From: Physcomitrium patens
Lineage: Eukaryota > Streptophyta > Bryopsida > Funariales > Funariaceae
DNA: 64,000 bases
Assembly (NCBI RefSeq): GCF_000002425.4
Contig: NC_037267.1
Location: 10,429,398 to 10,493,397, forward strand
Reading direction: 5' to 3'
In this document: piece after piece, positions 1-10,142 of the stretch
Layout: the number at the start of each line of letters is the position of its first letter
Numbering within the stretch: the stretch's first letter is position 1
Position numbers and translations under genes: made by a program
The notes under the pieces: generated by a model
Database searches by the model: none
What the model was told of the DNA's origin: nothing
Seen by the model: the letters and a program-made list of their open reading frames with translations, nothing else

Positions 1-480
1 CATGATCTCGCTTTAGAGTGGAACCTCACCAAAATCCTTAAATCCTTCAATAATCTTTGGCAATGGTTGCTCCCTCAACCTATCGTGACTCCGATCATGG
101 ATAGGAGGTACTGCTAGAAAATGTACAGTTTTCCTCCCATCCTCGCTACGTATCCTTGTATAAGCAGAACCGATCTCAAGTACTTTTGTTTCCATCCGCG
201 TTGCCGTAATATAAGGTTGTCCTAAGATCGACGGATAAAACGTTGTATCTTGAACAAAAAAATGTTGCTCCATCGCAACATCCCCAATAAGAATTTTGAC
301 ATCTGGATAAGCTCCATATAATTCGCTCCATGTGTTATTAGCTGCTCGTATTGTCCATCCATGTTCCATATCAATTGGCCATTTTTGCCTCTTATAAAGA
401 TCTTTAGACATGAGATTTATTTCAGAACCATAGTCGACTAAAGCAACAATTGGTTCTTCTATATCTCCTACTTTTACCAA
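1..480 (-). pseudogene. pol: A1 retropepsin (PR) region, runs off left edge
   Basis: An open stretch of 155 codons encodes an aspartic-protease-like domain of a Ty3/gypsy polyprotein. The active-site loop reads VDYGSEIN (about residues 15-22), with Tyr where retropepsins usually have Thr or Ser; related copies here have His at this place. A flap-like GQPYI segment follows near residue 88, then a region rich in basic residues. The start codon shown is only the first Met after a stop; in the element the domain would follow gag in one polyprotein. It lies directly downstream of the gag of the same minus-strand element. RT and integrase of A1 must lie left of base 1. Identification as PR is firm; activity is unlikely given the broken gag. 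Confidence 0.8.
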
Positions 481-943
481 TACCTCAGTAGTTGCCCTTG
501 CCTAATGCTTTCGAGTATAATGGCTCAAAGTTTCCATTTCTTTGTCACTAGAATCTTCGAAACGTACTCGTTGATTATACCCATTCTTTTCATTTGTTAG
601 TTGCTTGTAACCAATATCAACCTCTTCTTCATCTCTATATATTATTGCATCAATAGCATGACTCATTCCAGTTTCGTCCATTAATTGCCTCTTTCGCTTA
701 ATGCTGTCAATGATAACATCATAAAACTCCTTCTTTGCAATTCTCAAAACTTCTTTCAATGTGAATCCCACCTTAGCATTTAATATACGTTCTTCCAACA
801 CCCCTTTCATATTTGTTGCCGCTTCAATGTCAGAAAGTAGCTTATAAGCAATTGATTTGCCTTTATCTTTTGTCTCCTTTGTTTTTTCTTCCTATGATGC
901 TAAGGTTTTCTTTACAGGCAATTCTTGTGAAGCTGCCTCCCGA
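481..943 (-). pseudogene. gag: A1 gag, C-terminal part
   Basis: This is the C-terminal third of the family A gag, cut from the rest by the solo LTR at 944-2278. The clearest open piece (502-810) holds a Lys/Arg-rich helix-prone segment (KEFYDVIIDSIKRKRQ) followed by an acidic tract, and the same segment recurs in the family B copies at 7040-7498, 38992-39324 and 47805-48263. Between here and the protease at 480 there is a stop. The segment is known to me only as part of this gag type; no separate function can be assigned. Confidence 0.75.
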
Positions 944-2278
944 TGTCGTGTTGTAACACGAGTATATAGTGAAAATAAAAAGAAAGGGGAATTTTATTAA
1001 TATTCAGTTACCTCGAATATTGGGAGCATCGACCAACTCCAGTACAAATACTGAGTGGTCAGGTTCAGTCACTCCGTTACAGTCAGCCGGGGCATACTGA
1101 AATGCTCTATTCGATTCCAATAACGGGAGTCAGCACGAAGAGAAGGACCAATTCACACGACGGGTTCGAGGAGCCAATTGGATCCAATTTCGATAATCCA
1201 ATCCGGGTCCTCTTATCCAATATGAGACCTGAATTGGCCGGTCAACCCAATGCACTCTAATTACGGGAAATCCAGGTCTTACTACGGGTCTTAGCCAATC
1301 TGACGCGAGGACCAATTTGACCCAATTACGGGAACATCAAAGTTACTACGGGCATCTTTCCCAATATAAGACCTGAATTGGTCGGGCGACTCAATGTGGT
1401 CCCGATTACGGGGTTCGATTCTGTTTCAAGCTATCCTGTTCTCTGTGCCGTTTCAAGGAACGTTGTTTTCGATAAATGGATTTCTTAAAGGTAAAAACGG
1501 AGGAGAAAGCTTGACGGCGAGAGCCAATTTTGGATCCAAGCTTGAGGTGGGAGCTAATTCTGGATCTAAGACGAAAGATTGAAGAAATTCAGAGGATAAG
1601 GTTAGGGGGGATATAGTTTTGAGGGGGGAGGTTTTTTCTTTTCGGGGAATCGGGGGGGGAGCTAGTTTTCAAGCTTTTGCAAGGTTACCAGTTCGGTTTC
1701 ATTGGAGGTTTTTGAAGATCAAGGGAATTTAATGTGAGGAGCTTGATGCTTTGGATCGGGGAAGGAAAGACATAGAATTTGGATTTTTCTTCTTCGTAGA
1801 GTTTTGGGAAGACTGAGGCAATTGCTGCTGAAGTCAGTGTTGTAATGGTGAATCGGGATTTTTAAATGAAGTGGGTTTGAATACTCTTGACTGTTTTTTA
1901 AAATCGAGTTACGTCTGTGATTGAAGGATTAAAGGGGTGTCTATAGGATTGAGTATGCGGAGTGAATGAAATTTATTGGGTTAATCTTACAGGATAGTCA
2001 GTGGATACAAGATCGTAAGTATAAAAGGGTATTGAAGATTAACAGTTTGGATTGTTTGGGGTTCTTTGCAATGTCTAGAGACCTATCGGCTGGGGCAAAA
2101 AAAAAGACTTCGACAAGCTGTCGAAGAGCATCCGTATAGATTTATTGTACATTGTTGCAGTCGTTTATATTCCAGCAGTCAAAAACTGATAGACTGCTTG
2201 ACTATCGGCGAATCTCCATACTACCTTCTACAGCCAGACACCTGGCGTGTCTCGAGCAGAAAAGCTTGTAATACGACA
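944..2278 (+). mobile_element. Solo LTR of family A (A3), nested in A1 gag
   Basis: The 1335-bp unit starts TGTCGTGTTG and ends AATACGACA, so it has the TG...CA ends and short inverted termini of this family. It is flanked by a perfect 4-bp target duplication CCGA (940-943 and 2279-2282), and removing it with one CCGA restores the gag reading seen in A2 at 23185-23200. No internal region is present, so it is a solo LTR formed by LTR-LTR recombination. It has the same length as the solo LTR at 21159-22493, but lies in the opposite orientation. It contains remnants of a gag-like coding segment (1394-1582 and nearby) shared with other A and B LTRs. Confidence 0.9.
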
Positions 2279-3723
2279 CCGAACCTTGTCTCCTCGAGTT
2301 TGCCTCTTAAAAGAATTTTCTTCTCTATTATCATCAAAATTTCCTCGTCTCTTTTCTTCCATCAAAGCTTCATATTGGCTCTTAGTAATATATGCATGAA
2401 CTGAAAGAGACTCAACAGGATCCTCCCAACCTGTTCTACCTCGTATTGTAGCTGCAGTCCTCAATAACGCTTCTCGAGGTAATTTTCCTTCTTGCATTGT
2501 AGAAACGGCAGAAGCCCAAAACTCACTAGTTTCCGTACTTCCACCAAGGTCATCATCTACTCTAGCACCATAACTTGTACTTTCTCATGCTGTTGTTTCA
2601 TGCTCTTTTAGGTAATCTTGAACCAATGCTCTTATTCCTCTCTTGTCAAAATTGGTCTAAAGAAGATCATCCCTATCTTTCAATGCTATCTTCCCATCTT
2701 TCGAGCAAATAATTCCCTGCCGTATCATATTATTAAATTCATTGCAATCTTTTCTAGTGTGTGAAGCGTCATCACACCAAATGCATCTTTGTACATATTC
2801 TTATTTTGAAACATTCTTCGAATTGTTTATAGAAGTATTTTCTTCAAGTCTTGCCAATTTGATTTGAAGATCTCACATTCCTCGTATAATTTCTTCCATC
2901 TCTATATCTGCTTTCTTTGATAAGGATGTCGAAGGTTGAAATGTAGGCATTGTTGGTGGTGTTGTACGTATTGGAGCTTTGGGTGCTTGTACTGTTTTCA
3001 GAATATTCTTCCTATCCTTCCTCCTTTCTTTTTTTGTAAGCAATCCCACCGCATCTTCAACGTTATTCCACTTCGTTGTCAATCCTTTATCTTCTTCTTT
3101 GTCTTCAAGAAGGAGTTCTAATTTCCCTTGCAATTCTCCATTAGCAGCTTGAAGAAATAAATCAACTTTGTTCGGCTCCAATGTCAATTTTTCTACCTTC
3201 AACAATTGAGAGTACTACCTTTCAAATTCCCTTAGTAGCTCTGTTGCTTGTAAATTCTTATTAGGCCGTTCAATCCATTCCAAAAATAGCTCCTAGTAAC
3301 GTGATCAACATCTTCCAAGAAATATTTGTCTTTCAATGCATGTGAAAAAACCTCCCATGAATTCCCATAACGATCCGTAATCCATGTAATGTGGTCTTTT
3401 ATCTCCGGTATCGTGGCAAGTCCAAATAGTTCAACCATTTTCTTTTCAGAAACCCGATTTAATTCCATTTCATGAACATAACATCTTAAATACCTTGAAA
3501 TATTCCTTCCATCAAATTGATCAATTTTATTGACCACTGCTTGCAATGCTTTGGTTGCCAAAGCTTCCTTTCGATCATTGCTTTGCTATTGCTGCATTGA
3601 TAATGAGAAGGCTTGAAACATACTAGCAATAGACGGATCCATGTGCATACCTTGTCCTTTAGAAGACTCCCCACTAGAAACTCCTCCCAAAAATCCTTCA
3701 AAAATTTTATTTTCGTTTTCCAT
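2279..3723 (-). pseudogene. gag: A1 gag, N-terminal and central part
   Basis: Gag starts at the ATG complementary to 3721-3723 (MENENKIFEG), about 50 bases inside the primer site. About 44 codons later there is an in-frame TAG (3586-3588) in the context CAA-TAG-CAA. After it come the conserved gag block (KIDQFDGRNISRYL, 3480-3520), the WERF/ALKDKYFLEDVDH block, an acidic LLEDKEEDKG segment, and a CCHC zinc knuckle near 2740-2795 of the form CX2CX4HX4C (CIWCDDASHTRKDC). Several frameshifts and stops interrupt it. The start is chosen because A2 (20401) and B4 (46460) share the same first residues. This is a structural gag; domain assignment is firm, function lost. Confidence 0.85.
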
Positions 3724-3771
3724 AAAATAAAGATAAAATCAACTGAAATTCAATACCTTCTACCTCAAGCT

Positions 3772-3789
3772 TTCACGTCGGATTCACCA
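3772..3789 (-). other. A1 primer-binding site, tRNA-Trp type
   Basis: The plus-strand bases TTCACGTCGGATTCACCA equal the 3' end of plant nuclear tRNA-Trp as I recall it, except for one base, so the minus strand is a primer-binding site. It lies four bases inside the 5' LTR boundary at 3794. The same site, more or less decayed, follows the 5' LTR of every A and B element here. Confidence 0.75.
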
Positions 3790-3793
3790 CTTT

Positions 3794-5030
3794 TATTGTA
3801 TTACGTGCTTTCGTGCTCGAGAATGCGTCGTGCATCTGGCTGTAGAAGGTAGTATGGAGATTCGCCAACAGTCAAGCAGTCTATCAGTTTTTGACGGCTG
3901 GAATATAAACGACTGCAAGAATACATCAAAAATCTATACGGTTGCCCTTCGACTGCTTGTCGAAGTCCTTTTTGCCCCAGCCGGTAGGTCTCTAGACGTT
4001 ACAGAGAACCCTGAATACCCCAAACTGTTAATCTTCGATACCGCTTTGTACTTACGATCTTGTATCCATTGATTGTCTTCTTAGATTAACCCAATAAATT
4101 TCATTCACTCCCCATACTCAATCCTATAGACACCTTTTTTATTCTTCAATCACAGACGTAACTCAATTTCACAAAACAGTTTAGAGTAATCAAACCCACT
4201 TCATTAAAATCTCGATTCACCATTACAACACTGACTTCAGCAACGATTGCCTCAGTCTTCCCAAAACCCTATGAAGAAAAAAAATCCAATTCTCTGTCTT
4301 TATTCTCCGCACGAAGCATGAAGCTAGCTCTTTCCTATCTTCAAAACCTCCCCATCAAGAAAAAACCCTCTTTCCCCTCCCTCCTTTGTTAACTTTAATT
4401 CTGAATTTCTTCAATCTTCTATCTTGGATCCGAAAGTGGCTCTAGCCGTCAGAGGTTAGATCCGAAATTGGCTCTTGCCATCAAAGCTTAGATCCAAAAT
4501 TGGCTCTCGCCATCAAAGCTTTCTCCTCCATTTTTACCTTTAAGAGATCCATTTACCGAAAACAATGTTCCTTGAAATGGAACAGAGAATAGGACAGCCT
4601 GAAACAGAATCGAAACCCCGTACTCGAGTCCACATTGACTCGCCCGACCAATTTATGTCTCATATTGAATAAGATGTCCGTAGTAACCTAGATGTTCACG
4701 TAATTAGACTGCATTGGGTTGCCCGGCCAATTCAGGTCTCATATTGGATAAGAGGACCCGGATTGGATTCTTGAAATTGGATCCAATTGGCTCTTTGAAC
4801 CAGGCTCATCCGTCGTGTGAATTGGTCCTTTCTCTTCCTATTGACTCCCGTTATTAGAATCAAATGGAGCATTTCAGTATGCCCCGGCTGTTTGTAATGG
4901 GATGACTGAACTTGGCCACGCAGTATTTGCACTAGAGTTGGTCGTTGCTCCCAATATTCGAGGTAACTGAACATTAATAAAAGTCCCCTTTCTTTATATT
5001 TTCATGCTATACTCGTATTACAACACGACA
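3794..5030 (-). mobile_element. A1 5' LTR
   Basis: This is a 1237-bp LTR of family A in minus orientation. It begins (read on the minus strand) at 5030 with TGTCGTGTTGTAATACG and ends next to the primer site. It matches the A LTRs at 944-2278, 19054-20329 and 21159-22493 through most of its length. Its outer edge abuts chromovirus C1 gag; the flanking 4-mer TCGT (5031-5034) is the target as judged from the uninterrupted copy near 36915. The partner 3' LTR is outside the window. Its inner terminus has drifted (TATTGTATTACG instead of TGTCGTATTACG). Confidence 0.88.
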
Positions 5031-5567
5031 TCGTAGTGACCGGATCTTTATTGTAGCCCATCGAACCTTGTCATGTTCAACAAATGCTTCCGAAAATGCC
5101 TCCAAAAAGATTTCAAAGTTGTTTAGTATAGATGATCATTTTTCAAACAAAAGAGCAAACGATGATAGAGCTTGTCCTGTAAGTAAGGTTCCAACAAGTC
5201 CAACACGTGACTCCTCCGTTGGATAGCATTCGGGATGTAAAATTGTTATCAACCTGATTTGATTGATGAATCCTCAAAACTTCAAATGCGTACCATTAAA
5301 CTTGTCCGAAAGGCTAACTCGGGGCTCCTTATGTTGTAGAACTAGCAGTGCTTGTCGAACCTTAAGCAAAGTTGTTTCTCCAAGTGTGGAAGTTTGAGAC
5401 TAGTACCACCTAGATTGTGCCATCCCAGATGCTCCATCATTATGAAGCCTTGCCACGACTCCTTCAATATTTGTAGTTCTTTGCGATAACATAGCGAGGG
5501 CATTCATCATGGCATCCAACTTGGACTTCGAACATTCTGTCATACTAATGTCTTGGTCCCCGGCCAT
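5031..5567 (-). pseudogene. gag: C1 chromovirus gag, N-terminal part
   Basis: This is the N-terminal part of the family C gag, read from an ATG at 5567 (MAG-like start), and interrupted at 5030 by insertion of A1. It aligns closely with the C3 gag segment at 36915-37453, which continues through to a zinc knuckle. Several in-frame stops are present. It is the outer edge of the C1 copy in tandem unit 1; all other C1 genes lie left of A1, outside the window or lost. Confidence 0.75.
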
Positions 5568-5847
5568 TCTAAGAGAAGGACAGAAATGACTCTACAAGAA
5601 GATAATATTGGTTTAGAAGAGGGTACTCCGCAACCTCTATAACGCTTTAAGAGCTTCAAAAAAAGAGGTAATCCACTCTCTCCAAGAAGAATAAGACTCC
5701 AATATAGTAACAAAAGAAGTATTAGTTTAGAGGAGGGTAATCCGCAACCTCTAAAATGCTAGTACACCTTCAAGCAGAGGGATAATCTACACTCTAACGA
5801 GGAAGAAACTAGCTCTGATATCAGAAGTGAGTTCAATCTCGACAAAC
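5568..5847 (-). other. C1 leader and primer-binding site
   Basis: This is the untranslated leader between the C1 5' LTR and gag. It contains GCTCTGATATCA at 5812-5823, the complement of a tRNA-iMet primer site with one change from GCTCTGATACCA. The site lies about 24 bases from the LTR edge rather than next to it. A short Arg-rich ORF in this leader (see also 37439-37648) is not considered a gene. Confidence 0.65.
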
Positions 5848-6324
5848 TATCACAGACATAGAAATATAGGCTCGAGTTCTAATAAGAAGTTTAAGAAGAA
5901 CTGACAAGAATTAGATTAATCAGATGAATATAAGAACAACACCAGAGAGGTGAGCTAGAACTCCAAGAGATGTGTTGTCGAGACTGAAGAACTCTTCAGC
6001 CTCGATTCTAATATATACTCCTATTTAAGAAGCTTCTTAAGTAACTTCCACTAACTAGGAAGCTTCTCAAAAAACTTCCACCAACTAGGAAGCTTCTCAA
6101 GCAACTTCTACCAATTAGGAAGCTTTTCAAGCAACTTCTACCAACTAAGAAGCTTCTCAAGCAACTTCCACCAAATAGGAAGCTTCTCAAGTAACATCCA
6201 TCAACTAAGAAGTTTTTCAAGCAACTTCCATCAACTAGGAAGCTTTTAGAAGGTTCCAGAGACTTACTTCTAGAAGGTTCTAGAAAATTGTCTCTAGAAG
6301 GTTATAAGTATTATGTTCCTAATA
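5848..6324 (-). mobile_element. C1 5' LTR with 30-bp minisatellite
   Basis: This 477-bp chromovirus LTR matches 37734-38150. It contains seven 30-bp tandem units (6031-6240), each with GAAGCTTC or a near variant followed by AACTTCCA. The right flank ATAAT (6325-6329) is a one-base variant of the GTAAT target duplication that brackets C3, so this LTR is inserted at the same place in B1 as C3 is in B3. That identical position marks it as a duplicated copy rather than a new insertion. Confidence 0.85.
6031..6240. repeat. 30-bp tandem repeat in C1 LTR, 7 units
   Basis: Seven consecutive 30-bp units start at 6031, 6061, 6091, 6121, 6151, 6181 and 6211, with an eighth begun. Each unit carries the palindrome AAGCTT within GAAGCTTC. 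Other C LTRs have five units (37917-38066) or six units (15705-15884; 32132-32311). There are no unique spacers, so it is a minisatellite, and the 70-codon ORF across it is only its translation. Confidence 0.9.
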
Positions 6325-7010
6325 ATAATTCTTTTTCAATAATATATAATCTTTTTTTTCTTTTCTTTTAAAATCATCAACTTTCTTATACATAATATTT
6401 CAATTCTCAAAAATACCAATAAAACTTACATCAAAGGCACCTTCATCTTAAGAGAGTACCTTCTCTTTTGTACCTCCATAATCTCGCTTTATAGTGATAC
6501 TTCTATAAAATCCTTAAATCCTTCAACAATCCTTGGCAATGGTTTCTCCCTCAACCTATCTCGATTTCGTTCATGATTAGGAGGTACTGTCAAAAATTAT
6601 ATAGCTTTCCTTCCATCTTCACTACTCTTGCATAAGTAGAACTATCATCAAGTACTTTTGTTTCCATCTGTGTTGCTATAATATAAGGTTGTCCTAAAAT
6701 AAATGGATAAGACGTTGTATCTTATACAAAGAAATGTTGTTCTGTTGTAACATTTTTAATCCAAATTTTGACATTTGGATAAACTCGATATAATTCGCTT
6801 CATGTGTTATTAGCTGCTCATATTACCCATCCATGTTCCATATCAATTGGCCATTTTTGCTTCTTATAAAGATCCTTAGATATAAGATTTATTTCAAACC
6901 CATGGTCAACTAAAGCAACAATTGGTTCTTCTATATCTCCTACTTTCACCAATACTTCAGTAGTTGCCCTTGCCCAATATTTCTGAGTATAATGGCTTGA
7001 AGCTTTTATT
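6325..7010 (-). pseudogene. pol: B1 retropepsin and downstream region
   Basis: This is the decayed protease-coding part of the family B element in unit 1. Minus-strand reading around 6880-6980 gives KVGDIEEPIVALVDHG followed by EINLISKDLY, matching the better preserved A1 protease at 13-480 and B4 at 48350-48720. The part nearer 6330 corresponds to the domain between PR and RT. Stops and frameshifts are frequent. The rest of B1 pol lies beyond the C1 insertion and outside the window. Confidence 0.75.
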
Positions 7011-8839
7011 TCCTTATCACTATAATCTTTGAAATGTATTCATTCATTATATCCATTCTTTTCATTTGTTGATTGCTTATAACCATTATCAACCTCTTCT
7101 TCATCTTTATATAATCCTGCATCAATAGCATGACTCATTCCAGCTTCATGTATTAATTGCCTCTTTTGCTTAATGCTGTCAATGATAATATCATGAAATT
7201 TCTTCTTTACAATTCCCAAAATTTCTTTCAATGTGAATTCCACCTTAGCATTTAATATACATTCTTCCCACACTCCTTTTAAATTTGTTGCCGCTTTGAT
7301 GTGAGAAAGTAACTTATAAGCAATTGATTTATTCTTATCTTTTATCTCCTTTGTTTTTTCTTCCAATAATGCTGAAGTATCTTTTATCGGTAATTTTTGT
7401 GAAGCTGCCTCAAGAGCCTGGTCTCCTCGAGTTTGTCTCTTGGAAGAATTTCCTTCTCTTGTATCATCAAAATTTTCTCGTCTCTTTTCTTCCATCAAGC
7501 TTCATATTGGCTTTGAGTAATATATGCATGAATTGAAAGAGACTCAACAGGATCCTGCCAATCTGTTGCACCTCGTATTGTAGTTGCAGTCCTCAATAAT
7601 GCTTCTTGAGGCATTTTTCTTTTTTGTATCGTGGAAATGGCAAAAGTCCAAAATTCACTAGTTTCTATACTTCTACCAAAGTCATCATCTATTCTAGCAC
7701 CATAACTTACACTCTCTCATGTTGCTATTCCATATTCTATTAAATAATCTTGAATCAATACTCTCATACCTCCTTTGCCAAAATTAGTTTGAAAGAGATC
7801 CTCTATATCTTTTAATACTATCTTTCCATCTTTCCAGTAAATAACTCCTTGTTGCACCATATTATTAAATTCACTACAATCCTTCTTAGTATGTGAAACA
7901 TCATCACACCAGATACATCTTTGTACATATCGTTGTTTTGAAACATTCTTCAAATTGTTTGTAGAAGTATTTTCTTTAAGTCTTGCCAATTTGATTTGAA
8001 GATCTTGCATTTTACGTATAATTTCTTCAATCTCCATCTTTCCTTTCTTTGATAAAGATATCGAAGGTTGAATAGTAGGCATTGTTTGTCGTGTTGTATA
8101 TATTGGATTTTTAGGTGCTTTTACTACTTTTGGAATATTACTCCTATCTTTCCTCCTTTCTCTTTTTACAAGCAAATCCACTGCATTTTTAACATTTTTC
8201 CACTTTGTTGTCAATCCTTTATCTTCTTCTTTGTCTTCAAGAAGCAATTCCAATTTCCCTTGTAATTCTCTATCAGCAGCTTGAAGAAATAATTCAACCT
8301 TGTTCGGCTCTAATGTCAATTTTTATATCTTTGATAATTGAGAATACTACCTCTCAAATTCCCTTAGTAGCTCTATTGCTTGTAAATTCTTATTAGGCCG
8401 CTTAATCCATTCTAAAAATAATTTCTTAGTAATATGATCAGTGTCTTCTAAGAAATATTCGTCTTTTAATGCATGTAAAAAAACCTCCCATGAATTTCCA
8501 TAATATTCCATAATTGAGGTAATATGTCTTTTTATCTCCGGTATCATGGCTAGTCCAAATAATTCAACCATCTTCTTCTCAAAAACCTGATTTAATTCCA
8601 TTTTTTGAACTTTACATCTTAAATACATTGAAATGTCCCTTCCATCAAATTGGTCAATTTTATTGAACACTACTTATAAAACTTTGGTCGCTAAAGCTTC
8701 TTTGTGATCATTGGTTTACTATTGCTGCATAGATAATGATAAGGCTTGAAATATACTAGCAAAAGATGGATCCATGTACATACCTTGTCCTTTAGAAGAA
8801 GCTCCACTTGAAGCTCCTTCAAAATTTCTCATTCTCCAT
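7011..8839 (-). pseudogene. gag: B1 gag
   Basis: Family B gag read from the ATG complementary to 8837-8839. In order it has a short N-terminal arm, an in-frame TAG near 8717 shared with the A elements, the KIDQFDGRDISMYL block (8347-8670), a Glu/Lys-rich coiled-coil-prone region, a CCHC knuckle (CIWCDDVSHTKKDC, 7717-8319 open piece) and the C-terminal Lys-rich segment (7040-7498). It is broken by a few stops and frameshifts, including a small deletion just after the start codon. It is nearly the same as B3 gag at 38810-40670, as expected for tandem copies. Confidence 0.85.
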
Positions 8840-8888
8840 AAAATAAAAACAGAAATAAAAGAATCCTAATACCTCCCACCTCAAGTGT

Positions 8889-8906
8889 TTTACATCAGAT
8901 TCACCA
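8889..8906 (-). other. B1 primer-binding site, decayed tRNA-Trp type
   Basis: The plus-strand bases TTTACATCAGATTCACCA sit four bases from the LTR edge and differ from the A1 primer site mainly by C/G to T/A changes. The position and the intact TTCACCA end support a tRNA-Trp primer. Confidence 0.6.
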
Positions 8907-8910
8907 CTTA

Positions 8911-10076
8911 TGTTGTATTACGTGCTATCTAGCTTGAGAACAAAGCGGGCATCTAGTTGTAAAAGATAAAATAATATTTTGTAAGTATCCAAATAGGCTA
9001 GTGGGTTTCAACCATCTAAATACAAATTATTTCAGATTTCAATGTAAAAGCTCAATCTCAATACAAAGTACTTAGAAACACTATTTTTAATAACTTCAAG
9101 TTATTATAAGTACAAAGTCTTTTGTTACTTGTTAGTTTTATTTTTATTTTTATTTTATTATATTTTCTTTTATTTTTTCAACCCTAACCTTAGACAGCGG
9201 ACTTTGGTAAGCTGTAATTCCCAATCTGATTGTCCGATTGTTGTTAATTTCTACCACTAGTGTCTTTACAAGCCTTTTAAATACTCAAGAAGTTTCAATC
9301 CAATCTAACTTACAAATTGCAAGAAAATACCATAAATCCACACTGATGTATCTTGACCGCCGTCTACAAGTCCTCAACTTATCATGCCAAAAGTCACCTT
9401 ATTCCAGCTGGTAGATCTCCAGATATTATAGAAATCCTAAACAACCCCAATCTGCTAACTTCTAATACTTCTTTACACTATTGGTCAAATATCCTCTATG
9501 TGTTCGTCAAATTAATACAAACTTTTGTAAGCACTCAGCATACTCAACCGTTTAGACACTTCTAAATTTCAACTGCAAAAATTTCTCCAATTTCACAAAA
9601 TAATCAAGAGTACCAACCTTAACTTTATTGCAAAAAAATACCCAAATCACCAATACAAACACTGACTTTCAGCAACGATCTCGAAAGTCCTTTCAAATCC
9701 TATGAAACTCAATTCTATACCTTTTGAAGGAGCTTGAAGCTAGCTCTCCGATCTCAAAATCCCGATCTCCGAATGCCTTCTTCTTTTTCTTCTTCTCTCC
9801 TTTAACTCCGTGAGGTCCTCTATTCTTCCGCCTTAGACTCCGAATTGGAACAGCAGACCCGCCTCCATAGAATTCCCGCCTGTAAGAGGATCTTTCCACA
9901 GAAAGGATGTTTTCTTGAAATGACATAGAGAACGGAATACCTTGAAATGGAATCAAAGCCTCCGTAGTCGGGACCTCGATGAATTGTCCAACGGAATCAG
10001 GTCTCATATTGGATAAGAGGCCTATAATAGGACCTGGATTGGATGTCCCCGTAATTGGATCAAATTGGCCCTTCAC
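8911..10076 (-). mobile_element. B1 5' LTR, truncated at tandem-duplication joint
   Basis: This is the inner ~1.17 kb of a family B 5' LTR (full length ~1.8 kb at 40742-42558). It starts TGTTGTATTACG next to the primer site and stops after GCCCTTCAC at 10076, where the sequence switches to a chromodomain fragment. The same switch occurs at 24449/24450. It includes an AT-rich TTTTA run (about 9135-9180) and a 128-codon open frame (9693-10076) that is part of the gag-like coding segment carried by these LTRs. Its sequence groups with the other B 5' LTRs rather than with the 3' LTRs. Confidence 0.85.
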
Positions 10077-10142
10077 GTTCGCTCATTAATGTCATAGCCG
10101 CACCAATGAATAAGATACTCCAACTTGCCCCACCTTCGCCGT
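10077..10142 (-). pseudogene. Chromodomain fragment at unit-2 start
   Basis: The minus strand encodes RRWGKLEYLIHWCGYDINER, the core of a retrotransposon chromodomain (aromatic Tyr and Trp retained), homologous to the C chromodomains at 16511-16715 and 32936-33140 but clearly a different copy. It is joined on one side to a broken B LTR and on the other to the D1 LTR. It is the first sequence of tandem unit 2 and is repeated at 24450-24515. Confidence 0.75.

Noticed and set aside
6008..6220. 70-codon frame with repeated RSFLVGGSCL-like blocks
   Set aside because: It is only the translation of the 30-bp LTR repeat, which keeps frame because 30 is divisible by three.
6031..6240. Regular 30-bp direct repeats that could suggest a CRISPR array
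   Set aside because: Units are contiguous with no unique spacers, lie within a retrotransposon LTR, and recur in the other C LTRs; it is a minisatellite.
9353..9565. 71-codon frame (AVYKSSTYHAKSHLIPAGRSP) seen again at 23726-23938, 41225-41437 and 45733-45945
   Set aside because: It lies antisense inside B LTRs; all four copies are DNA duplicates, the frame is broken in the 3'-type LTRs, and no family is recognised.
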